Assembly: GCF_000768705.1 (NCBI RefSeq) | Contig: NZ_AVPJ01000010.1 | Span: 1 to 64,000 of the forward strand | Origin: Knoellia sinensis KCTC 19936 | GTDB lineage: Bacteria; Actinomycetota; Actinomycetes; Actinomycetales; Dermatophilaceae | Direction of reading: 5' to 3' | Length of the DNA stretch: 64,000 nt | In this document: positions 1 to 6,891 of the stretch, piece by piece | How the letters are laid out: each line of letters opens with the position of its first letter | Position numbering within the stretch: position 1 is the stretch's first letter | Translations under genes and position numbers: made by a program | Notes under the pieces: model-generated | Databases searched by the model: none | What the model saw: only the letters and a program-made list of their open reading frames with translations | Told to the model about the DNA's origin: nothing

Positions 1-52
1 ATCTGTTGCGTATGTCCTGAGACTCGACACCTCCGCCTCCGCGCATGGAACT

Positions 53-81
53 GCCCCGGGAGCTTGCGACCGGGGCTTTTT
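53..81 (+). terminator. Rho-independent terminator of an upstream gene
   Basis: A perfect 7-bp stem, GCCCCGG at 53-59 and CCGGGGC at 70-76, closes a 10-nt loop and is followed by five T residues (77-81). The U-tract lies on the plus strand, so it ends a plus-strand gene located before the window. Confidence 0.8.
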
Positions 82-280
82 CATGCCCGGAGGCCGGTGG
101 ATGCTGGGAGCGATGCGACCAGGGCCTTTCCGTTCGCGAGTCCGTTTCACGGGTCGGGGGTTGTGTGGCGGGTCGGGATCTCTGGCTGCACCTCCCGACC
201 CGTCACACGACCCCCGACTGACGAACCTCGGCACCGGTTCGCCCGCCATGTGCTCACACGTGTCGGCCCCATCGCGTTGA

Positions 281-844
281 ATGGGCATGATGACGACGAA
301 CCAGACGAAGCCGTCGACGCCATCGGCGCGCGCACCACGTCGCCACACCACGCTGGCGACCGAGCTGGGCGACCTCATGGCCGTCGCCGAGGGTGAGGCC
401 CTTGCCGGGCTCTATTTCCCGGGCCACTGGCACCCGCCGGCGGTGGGCTCGATCGGTGCACCCGTTGCGGTGAGTGGGGATGGCCTGTTCGAGTCCACAC
501 GGCGCGAACTCAGCGAGTACTTCCGTGGCGAGCGGACGGCATTCACCGTCCCGACCGCGACGCATGGCGACGCGTTCTCCGAGAAGGTCTGGGACCTGCT
601 GGCAGCGATCCCCTACGGCACCACGACCACCTACGGCGCGATCGCGCGCGAGCTGGGCAACGTCAACCTCGCCCAGCGCGTCGGGCAGGCAGTTGGCCAT
701 AATCCGGTGAGCATCCTCATCCCGTGCCATCGCGTCATCGGTTCCGATGGTTCCTTGACGGGGTATGCCGGTGGGCTCGATCGCAAGGCACGTCTCCTTG
801 GGCTCGAGGAGCCTCCAGAAGTCGCCGAGTCGCGGCTCTTCTGA
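281..844 (+). CDS. ogt: Methylated-DNA--protein-cysteine S-methyltransferase
   Basis: A 187-residue O6-alkylguanine-DNA alkyltransferase. It removes O6-alkyl groups from guanine by irreversible transfer to its own cysteine. The active-site PCHRV motif is intact with Cys149, preceded by the helix-turn-helix DNA-binding stretch (YGTTTTYGAIARELG, then RVGQAVGHNP) and followed by the usual GYAGGLDRKARLL segment. The size fits single-domain Ogt; there is no Ada-type activator domain. ATG codons at 281, 287 and 290 are all possible starts and no strong Shine-Dalgarno decides between them. It stands alone, with the next gene converging from the other strand. Confidence 0.93.
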   Translation: MGMMTTNQTKPSTPSARAPRRHTTLATELGDLMAVAEGEALAGLYFPGHWHPPAVGSIGAPVAVSGDGLFESTRRELSEYFRGERTAFTVPTATHGDAFSEKVWDLLAAIPYGTTTTYGAIARELGNVNLAQRVGQAVGHNPVSILIPCHRVIGSDGSLTGYAGGLDRKARLLGLEEPPEVAESRLF

Positions 845-888
845 GCGCGGTCGGCGCCAGCGACACCTGAGCTCAGGAGTTCAGGAGC

Positions 889-2391
889 TCAGGAGCAGAG
901 GTCCTGGTCCGCCTTGCGCGTCTCGATCCCACCGACCGAAGGGGTCGTGGTGACGGTCGGCTTGGGGAGGGGTTCGTCGCCGAGCCTGTTGGGCACCTCG
1001 GCCACAGCGGGGGCGCCCTTGCCGAGGATGACGCGGACGCGCTCGCCCATGTCTGACACCGGCTTGAGGGTCGCGCCCGGGAAGGCAGCGGCCACCGTCC
1101 TTGCGGAGTCGGCCTTGTCGGGCGAGTGCTCGATCACGACACCGTCGCTGAAGCCAGTGCCGTTGCTCGAGGTCGGGTCGACGAAACCCTGGACCCGCAG
1201 CCCCTCGAGGGCCTGCTTGGCCAACCCCACGACACCGGAGTTGTTCACGACCTCGACCCGGATCTCGTCGGGAGACACGGTGAGCGGGGTGGTGTCCGAG
1301 TGGCTGGGCTTCGGCGCCGGCTTGGAGATGTCCTGGTCGGTGCGAATTGCCTCCCAGAGCTGGTCGGCGGCAGGGGCCCACTGGACCCGGTTGTCGTCCT
1401 CGGGGTACGCCTCGGTCGGGACGGTGACGAACTGGATCTTGTCGACGCCGATGCCCTTGACGCTCTCGGCGATGGTCTTCATCGGCCCCAGGCCGAAGTC
1501 CTCGTCCATCTGGAGCGAACTCGTGGCCGCACCGAGGAAGCGGAGGAGCTTGTCCGGTCGCAACAGCAGCTTGGAGTCCGTGGCCTGCTGCGCCACCGAG
1601 GAGAGGAAGGCCTGCTGGCGCTTGATGCGCCCGATGTCCGATCCGTCACCCACGGATTTGCGGGTGCGGACGTAGCCGAGCGCCTGCTCACCGTTGAGGG
1701 TGTGCCGACCCGCCGCGAGGGTGAACTCCGCCTGGGGATCGTCGATGGCCACGGGCGTGCAGACGGGGACGCCACCCAGCGCGTCGACCATGCCCTTGAA
1801 GCCACTGAAGTCCACGACGGCGAAATGGTTGATGAAAATGTCGGTGTTGCCCTCAAGGGTGCGGATGACGCAGCCCGGTCCGCCCAGGTTGAAGTTCTTG
1901 TTCCACTGGCGGACCTCCCACTGCTCCTCGGGGATGTCGCCGTTGCAGCCTTCGCCGCCAGATTCCGGCGGGGACGGGACCATCGAGTCGCGCGGAATCG
2001 ACACCATCGTCACGGACTCCCGGTCACCCGAGATGTGCATGAGGATGTTGGTGTCGGAGTGCTGCCCCGGCTCCCAGTCCCCGCTGCCGTACTCCTCGTT
2101 GCCCGCGCCCTGACGGACGTCAGAGCCCATGAGCAGGATGTTGAGGGGTCCGCTGTCGACGTTGCCCGACGGGGTGGGCCGGTCCTTGCCGACCCACGCG
2201 GAGATGTCGAGCCGGTCGATGTTGCCGTTGAGCTTGGCGTAGGTCCCAGCCATTCCGAAGACGAGGAGCGCGACCATGAAGCTTGAGACCACGCCCGTAC
2301 GCCTGCGCTTGCGGCGTCGGGCGGCATCGCGAACTACGCGCTGCTGCGCGCGGGTCGCGGCAGGCCGTCCTGCCTCAGGCTCGTCGTACAC
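889..2391 (-). CDS. LCP (LytR-CpsA-Psr) family cell-wall polymer ligase with LytR_C domain
   Basis: A 500-residue protein of the LytR-CpsA-Psr family, which attaches polyprenyl-linked glycopolymers to peptidoglycan outside the membrane. A basic N-terminus (RRRKRRR) precedes one membrane segment (about 33-51). The LCP domain starts near NILLMGSD (84-91), contains VSIPRDS, and has the conserved arginine-rich stretch GYVRTRKSVGDGSDIGRIKR. A LytR_C domain (about 372-455, RVEVVNNSGVVGLA) follows, and the tail is Pro/Thr-rich. It uses a GTG start at 2391 with GAGGA just upstream. It is a single gene; arabinogalactan or teichoic-type polymers are possible substrates but cannot be chosen from sequence. 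Confidence 0.9.
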   Translation of the reverse strand: MYDEPEAGRPAATRAQQRVVRDAARRRKRRRTGVVSSFMVALLVFGMAGTYAKLNGNIDRLDISAWVGKDRPTPSGNVDSGPLNILLMGSDVRQGAGNEEYGSGDWEPGQHSDTNILMHISGDRESVTMVSIPRDSMVPSPPESGGEGCNGDIPEEQWEVRQWNKNFNLGGPGCVIRTLEGNTDIFINHFAVVDFSGFKGMVDALGGVPVCTPVAIDDPQAEFTLAAGRHTLNGEQALGYVRTRKSVGDGSDIGRIKRQQAFLSSVAQQATDSKLLLRPDKLLRFLGAATSSLQMDEDFGLGPMKTIAESVKGIGVDKIQFVTVPTEAYPEDDNRVQWAPAADQLWEAIRTDQDISKPAPKPSHSDTTPLTVSPDEIRVEVVNNSGVVGLAKQALEGLRVQGFVDPTSSNGTGFSDGVVIEHSPDKADSARTVAAAFPGATLKPVSDMGERVRVILGKGAPAVAEVPNRLGDEPLPKPTVTTTPSVGGIETRKADQDLCS

Positions 2392-2551
2392 ACATTCCTC
2401 AACGTCCGGGGTTCCGAATCAGTTGCGCGCCACCCCAAATGGGCAACGCGCCCGGACGAGTGTAGGGGTGCCACCTGAGTGAATGCTGGCACCCCTGCGC
2501 CCGCCTGAAAAGCGTTTGAAAACGCAATCAAGAAGCGGCCTGAGCATGCGA

Positions 2552-2585
2552 CGAGGCCCCCTCCGCGGTGGTGGAGAGGGCCTCG
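2552..2585 (-). terminator. Hairpin terminator after the cold-shock gene
   Basis: CGAGGCCC (2552-2559) pairs with GGGCCTCG (2578-2585), and CTC/GAG bases extend the stem inward. It lies 25 bp beyond the csp stop on the minus strand. No T-tract follows, as is common for actinobacterial terminators. Confidence 0.55.
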
Positions 2586-2610
2586 CTCAAAGACTGTGGT
2601 GAGTCCTCGA

Positions 2611-2814
2611 TCAGAGGGGGCGGACCTGCTCGGCCTGCGGACCCTTCGGACCCTGGGTGACCTCGAACTCGACCTGCTGGTTCTCGTCGAGGCTGCGGTA
2701 GCCCTGGGTGTCGATGGCGGAGTAGTGAACGAACACATCCGGGCCGCCGCCGTCCTGGGCGATGAAACCAAAGCCCTTTTCAGCGTTGAACCACTTCACG
2801 GTGCCCTGTGCCAT
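2611..2814 (-). CDS. Cold-shock protein, CspA family
   Basis: A 67-residue single cold-shock domain that binds single-stranded RNA/DNA as an RNA chaperone. The RNP1-type motif KGFGFI and RNP2-type motif VFVHYSAI are both present, after [14 protein letters not shown]. The length is typical of CspA. The start is the ATG at 2814; the frame is open further upstream but that part has no family similarity. The gene is monocistronic. The roughly 350-bp gene-free region upstream could hold the long structured leader common for csp mRNAs, but no specific structure was resolved. Confidence 0.95.
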   Translation of the reverse strand: MAQGTVKWFNAEKGFGFIAQDGGGPDVFVHYSAIDTQGYRSLDENQQVEFEVTQGPKGPQAEQVRPL

Positions 2815-3086
2815 GTGGGGTAACTCTTTCCTGTGTGTAGCACTAGGACGCAGCAGAATCGCGGCGCCCATCGGCTGCACGCAACCAAACCCCAAACCGA
2901 GTCGGATGACCGGCTCTGACACATCAACGCCCGCCTTCTGTGGAAGCCAGACGGGCGCGTACTGCGACCTGCGAGGAACTGCTGTTGTGCAACCGGTCAC
3001 GAACTTACCAGCAAACTCCCATGGTGTGCCTGCTCTACGAACTCGCGTCGCGAAGTGTTCACGGACTGAGAACGGACCCTGCCACG
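2815..3086. other. Gene-free region upstream of csp
   Basis: No coding sequence is supported here. The frames open across it have no recognisable protein content. It presumably holds the csp promoter and 5' leader. I did not see convincing -35/-10 boxes. Confidence 0.5.
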
Positions 3087-3156
3087 CCTCGACTGATTGC
3101 CCCGCGCTGCACGGCGAGCGCAGCGAGCGCGTGCAGCGCGGGGCAATCAGTCGAGG
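3087..3156. repeat. Perfect 27-bp inverted repeat downstream of tRNA-Ser
   Basis: Arms at 3087-3113 and 3130-3156 are perfect reverse complements (27 bp) around a 16-nt GC-rich loop (GCGAGCGCAGCGAGCG). It begins 11 nt beyond the tRNA-Ser 3' end on the minus strand, so it can serve as its terminator, though there is no T-tract. The stem is much longer than an ordinary terminator and resembles other long intergenic hairpins in this window (25732-25807, 13975-14054). Confidence 0.85.
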
Positions 3157-3166
3157 GGCACTTGGG

Positions 3167-3251
3167 CGGCGGGTGTGGGATTTGAACCCACGAGAGCTCT
3201 CACTCTGGTCGCTTTCAAGGCGACTGCACTAGGCCACTATGCGAACCCGCC
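3167..3251 (-). tRNA. tRNA-Ser(UGA)
   Basis: An 85-nt class II tRNA read on the minus strand. The acceptor stem GGCGGGT/ACCCGCC is perfect. The anticodon stem GTCGC/GCGAC encloses CTTGAAA with anticodon TGA. A long variable arm and the T-arm GTGGGTTCAAATCCCAC follow. The discriminator is G and no CCA is encoded. Confidence 0.95.
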
Positions 3252-3374
3252 CGGCTCACCGACGGCGTCGGTGACCGAACCACAGGGTATGCCGTCCGCT
3301 CCCCTGACACAGAACCCGGACTGACGCTTCCCGGCAGGTAGGGTCGGAAGCCAGAACCGAAGGGACCCCTCCCC

Positions 3375-3740
3375 ATGCCCAAGATGAGCTTCATGGTCGG
3401 CCTTGCTGCCGGCTACGTCCTCGGCGCCCGCGCCGGCAAGCAGCGCTATGCCCAGATCAAGAAGGTCTCGGGCAAGGTGTGGCAGAGCAAGCCCGTGCAG
3501 AAGCAGGTCGCTGCCGCCAAGGAGAGCGCCCGCACCAAGGCCGCGCCCGTCGTGGCCGACTTCGTCGCCGACACCGCCCGTGCGACGGGCGAGCGCCTCC
3601 GCGCGTCCCGGACCGTCCCCTCGCAGGTCTCCGACGGCCGCGACCGCACCACCGGTGGTGACCCCTGGGTGGCATCGGGAGTCGCGTCAGCCGCGACCCG
3701 CGAAACCGACGACCCCTGGGCTCAGGCCACCCGACGCTGA
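3375..3740 (+). CDS. YtxH-like small protein
   Basis: A 121-residue protein. Its N-terminus MSFMVGLAAGYVLGARAGKQRY has the glycine-rich hydrophobic helix followed by R-AGK-RY seen in YtxH-domain and related actinobacterial proteins. An amphipathic Lys/Ala-rich helix follows (about 25-70), then a low-complexity tail. Function is unknown; envelope association is plausible from the helix. The start is the ATG at 3375, with GAAGGGA upstream. The last 54 nt overlap the 3' end of the convergent LanC-like gene, which is unusual for two real genes. Confidence 0.7.
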   Translation: MPKMSFMVGLAAGYVLGARAGKQRYAQIKKVSGKVWQSKPVQKQVAAAKESARTKAAPVVADFVADTARATGERLRASRTVPSQVSDGRDRTTGGDPWVASGVASAATRETDDPWAQATRR

Positions 3741-5042
3741 CGGGTCCGTCAGGGAGTCGACCGACGCCGAAGGCCCGGACCGAACGCCTCCCATCCCCAG
3801 CAGGACGAGCGACGGCACCATGCCGGGCAGGGCGAGGTCAGCGAGCAGCATCGCCGTCCCGGCGACTCCGTTGAGGAGCGACACGTCACCGTCGGCCCCC
3901 TCCAGGCCACACGCCCACTCCTCCGGATCGGCCGAGCCCGAGCGCAGGGTGAGCGCAGCCGCTGCGACGGCCTGATCGCGGTGCTCGGCCACGTCGAACA
4001 CGTCGGACGCGAGGGCGATCACCCCCGCCGGGCCACCGGCCCCGTGGCACAGGGTCCAGCCTGCGTGCGCAGCCTCGGCCCCCTGTTCGGCCGCCACCTG
4101 GGCTGCGACGGTCATCGCATGACCACACCGCTGTACGGCAGCCTCTGCCTCCGCTCGAGTCGTGTCGACCGACCACGGCACCTCGAGTCCGGCATCGGCG
4201 AGTTCGAGCAGCCGCAGCCGCACTGCTCCCGCACCGGCCGAGCCGTGGCACCAGAGGTCGGGCCAGGTGATGTCGCCTTCTCGCAGGTCGGGCCAGCCAC
4301 CGCGCGCCTGATCACTCCAAGAGGCTTCCCAAGCCAAGGCATCCGCCGCCAGGGGCAGTGCCTCCGAGCCCAGCCGGGGCCACACGGCTGCCGCCTCGGC
4401 GAGGGCCCACGCCACTCCCGACGCTCCGTGCGAGAGTCCGCACAACGGCCTCCCGCCGTCACCGGAGAGCCGGACATCGGGCCAACTCCGGCCCCACTGC
4501 TCGGCGACGGAGCGGTGGCGCAGTTCCGCGACAATCGCCACCGCGTGGTCCTCGTGGCGACGGCTTCGGGCCAGAGTCAGCAAGATCCCGGCGAGGCCGT
4601 CGGTCAGGTCGCTCCCCTCGGACCAGCGCCGCTCGACCATGGAGCCCACCCTGCCCAGGAGGTCGAGACCGGCCTCGCCCACGAGAAGGCCTGCAGGCAC
4701 GTCCGGGCCGGTCGGGCGTGCCTGCAGGAGTGTGGTGGCGCCGGACGCCGCGAGTTCGGCAGCGTCCGGGCGGTTCAGGGCGGTGCCGAGGTGGGTCAGC
4801 GCCCACACCACCCCGGCATCGCCGTCATAGAGGGAGCGCCGACCGGCGACAATGCCAACTGGCCGCCCGTCGCTGCCGATCTCCCAGGACGGCCAGGTCG
4901 GCCCGGCGCGGTCGAGGACCGCCGTCCGTACGAGCAGGTCGACGCAGGAGTGAGCCGCATCCAGGACGCGCGCGCGGTCGTCGTTGTCGAGCCGGCCCAC
5001 TGGCATGACGTCCAACTCCTGCTCGTTCGAGACGGCGCTCAT
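3687..5042 (-). CDS. LanC-like cyclase with intact zinc ligands
   Basis: A 451-residue LanC-like protein. LanC enzymes bind Zn2+ and add Cys thiols to dehydrated Ser/Thr, forming (methyl)lanthionine rings. The expected motifs occur in order: GLSHGASG (202-209), WCHGSAG (264-270) and LCHGAGG (331-337). They provide the three zinc ligands Cys265, Cys332 and His333. Alpha/alpha-barrel-like repeats (DGDAGVVWALTHLG, TDGLAGILLTLA, LNGVAGTAMLLADLA) surround them. It is the last gene of a four-gene operon; its ATG overlaps the HopA1-family stop by 4 nt (ATGA). With a kinase and a lyase upstream it completes a lanthionine synthetase set. Cyclase activity is inferred from motifs and context. Confidence 0.85.
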   Translation of the reverse strand: MSAVSNEQELDVMPVGRLDNDDRARVLDAAHSCVDLLVRTAVLDRAGPTWPSWEIGSDGRPVGIVAGRRSLYDGDAGVVWALTHLGTALNRPDAAELAASGATTLLQARPTGPDVPAGLLVGEAGLDLLGRVGSMVERRWSEGSDLTDGLAGILLTLARSRRHEDHAVAIVAELRHRSVAEQWGRSWPDVRLSGDGGRPLCGLSHGASGVAWALAEAAAVWPRLGSEALPLAADALAWEASWSDQARGGWPDLREGDITWPDLWCHGSAGAGAVRLRLLELADAGLEVPWSVDTTRAEAEAAVQRCGHAMTVAAQVAAEQGAEAAHAGWTLCHGAGGPAGVIALASDVFDVAEHRDQAVAAAALTLRSGSADPEEWACGLEGADGDVSLLNGVAGTAMLLADLALPGMVPSLVLLGMGGVRSGPSASVDSLTDPSASGGLSPGVVGFAGRG

Positions 5043-5965
5043 GTCGCCACCTCTGCCTCACGAGTGGTTCGGTGCGGGGACCTCGGTTGGATTGCCCTCC
5101 GCCGAAATTCTTGCGCGACCTCATCGAGCCACTCGTCCGCGGAAACGGCGTCCGAGGGTGCGCGGGCGGACAGAACTCGCTCATATGCCGCCGCGATCGC
5201 CGCGCACCGCACCTCTCCGAAGCTTTCGCCCGTTCCGGGATCCTCGGCCCAGCCGACGCCATCGGCAACGGTCTCGGTGAGGGGTGGCGGCGATCCTTGC
5301 GTCAGGCCGGTCACGCGGTCGGCGACCATGGCCCGCACGCGTTCCCGGTCCGCCCCCGCCACATACAGGACGCAGCCATCCGCCCGGGTGAGCTCGTCCG
5401 GGATCGCAGCCACCTTGAGCAGCCAAGCACACGACCGCGAATTCGCGTGTCCGAGAGCCGAAGTCACGACGTTGACGAGCGAAGCCGTCTTCCCCGCTCT
5501 GACACGCAGATAGACCCTGTCCAACTCGTCAGGGACGTTGCGCCGGTCCCAACCCTCGCCCCACGTCCGCCACCACCCGTCCTGGGCACTGGCACCCAGT
5601 CGGCGCAGTGCACGGACACGATCGCCCACGCGCGGCGGGAAGCCGGGCCGACCGCTGGTCGTCACGTACTCGCCACGGCACAGGGCTCGGCGTCCTCCCG
5701 GCATGGCGACGACCACGACGCCTGCGACACCGGTTGCGACGACCACCGAGTCGGCGTCCGCCCAGTCGCTCGCGGATCCGTGTGCCGCCCGGGCCACGGC
5801 ACTGATCGGCGCGTCCCACGGACGGAAGGGGATCGCGGCTGGCGAGCGGACGGCATACCACTGGCGGTAGAGGACCTCCGCGGGCGGCTCGCCGTCCGCG
5901 GAACGACGAAGAACGGTGTATGCCGTGAGCAGCTGGGCGGCGTGCTCGGGTCGCCAGGCGCTCAT
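5039..5965 (-). CDS. HopA1-family protein, putative phospho-Ser/Thr lyase
   Basis: A 308-residue protein that I assign to the HopA1 effector family, whose members act as the lyase component in class V lanthipeptide synthesis, eliminating phosphate from pSer/pThr. Supporting segments are the N-terminal helical part (LLTAYTVLRR), the central DRVYLRVRAGKTASLVNVV and the late KVAAIPDELTRADGCVLYVAG. Individual catalytic residues could not be fixed by eye. The start is the ATG at 5965, overlapping the kinase TGA (ATGA); an open extension to 6088 lies inside the kinase gene and is unlikely to be used. No type III secretion genes are near, so a RiPP role is much more likely than an effector role. Confidence 0.7.
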   Translation of the reverse strand: MSAWRPEHAAQLLTAYTVLRRSADGEPPAEVLYRQWYAVRSPAAIPFRPWDAPISAVARAAHGSASDWADADSVVVATGVAGVVVVAMPGGRRALCRGEYVTTSGRPGFPPRVGDRVRALRRLGASAQDGWWRTWGEGWDRRNVPDELDRVYLRVRAGKTASLVNVVTSALGHANSRSCAWLLKVAAIPDELTRADGCVLYVAGADRERVRAMVADRVTGLTQGSPPPLTETVADGVGWAEDPGTGESFGEVRCAAIAAAYERVLSARAPSDAVSADEWLDEVAQEFRRRAIQPRSPHRTTREAEVAT

Positions 5966-6888
5966 GGCCGGGTCTCCTGCGCAGCGGCTGTGGCGCGCGC
6001 GAGGAGGCGGTTGACGTCCGCCGACCCCTCGTCGCCGTGGCTGAGGGCGACCTGCCAGGCAGTGAGAAGCGCACGGACACAGCGCCATTCAGCGGTGAAC
6101 GATGCCGGGCCGCAGGCGGTCCAATAGGCGTCGAGGCACAGTGCCGCAAGGTCGAGACCGGGACGCGAGAGATCGGTGAGCATCGCTGCGGCAGAGGCGA
6201 GATCATGCGCCGGGCCCCCCAGGCCACCGAGCTCGAAGTCGATCAGTCCGACCTTCACGTCTCCAGCCGGGGTGGTGCTGACGAGGACGTTTCCGGCCGC
6301 GATGTCGCCGTGGACGAGGTGCGTCGGTCGCCATTGCGCGCGGGCGACGTCGAGGGCTCGGCGGACGTCGGCGTCCTCGAGCCGGTCGAGAATCGCCTTC
6401 GTGTCAACGCGTCCGTGACCACCCTCCATGGACGGCGGAAGTCCATCGAGCAAGGGCCACGGGGTCGGCGCCACGGGAAGGTCCGCGCCCGCGACGGGGT
6501 GACGGTGCAAGCGGGACAGCGCCCTCCCCAGGTCGACCGCCGCCGGGCGCAGGATCGCGTCGCCACTGACGTGACCCAGTTCCGTGCCGGGCAGTGCTGC
6601 GAGCCACACCGACCCCGATCCCCCCTGTCGGATCAGGGTCGGTGTGAGCCCGAGGGGCGCAATGGCGCCCAGGATGCGCGTCTCGGTGTCGACGATGTCG
6701 TCACCGTCGAGACGCGCGGCAGCCCCAACCTGCTTGACGTAGGCCACCGCCACGCCGTCGCGTTCGACGACGTGGACGGGGTTGCTGCGCGAGACCGGCC
6801 GCACTCGGACCAGTCCGGCACGGACGTCCGCCACGGGAACGAGCCCGTGTCGGACGGCTGCGCCAAGCAGGCTGGGGGACGAAGCCAC
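5962..6888 (-). CDS. APH-fold phosphotransferase, putative lanthipeptide kinase (LxmK-like)
   Basis: A 308-residue aminoglycoside-phosphotransferase-like kinase. The catalytic loop LVHGDIAAGNVLV (HGDxxxxN) and metal-binding IDFELGG are present. An N-terminal lobe has VAYVKQVG (candidate ATP lysine) and ETRILGAIAPLGL. In class V lanthipeptide systems such a kinase phosphorylates Ser/Thr before elimination by the HopA1-type lyase, and it sits here directly upstream of one. The GTG start at 6888 lies 3 nt after the stop of the trypsin-like gene. An antibiotic phosphotransferase is the main alternative, but the neighbours argue against that. Confidence 0.8.
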   Translation of the reverse strand: MASSPSLLGAAVRHGLVPVADVRAGLVRVRPVSRSNPVHVVERDGVAVAYVKQVGAAARLDGDDIVDTETRILGAIAPLGLTPTLIRQGGSGSVWLAALPGTELGHVSGDAILRPAAVDLGRALSRLHRHPVAGADLPVAPTPWPLLDGLPPSMEGGHGRVDTKAILDRLEDADVRRALDVARAQWRPTHLVHGDIAAGNVLVSTTPAGDVKVGLIDFELGGLGGPAHDLASAAAMLTDLSRPGLDLAALCLDAYWTACGPASFTAEWRCVRALLTAWQVALSHGDEGSADVNRLLARATAAAQETRP

Positions 6889-6891
6889 GGT

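Noticed and set aside
3167-3251. tRNA-Leu (long variable arm)
   Set aside because: The anticodon loop CTTGAAA gives TGA, a serine anticodon.
5039-5965. Type III secretion effector (HopA1 name)
   Set aside because: No type III secretion genes exist here and the organism is Gram-positive; the kinase and LanC neighbours indicate a RiPP lyase role.
5962-6888. Aminoglycoside resistance phosphotransferase
   Set aside because: The fold is shared, but it is coupled to HopA1-like and LanC-like genes, which fits a lanthipeptide kinase better.
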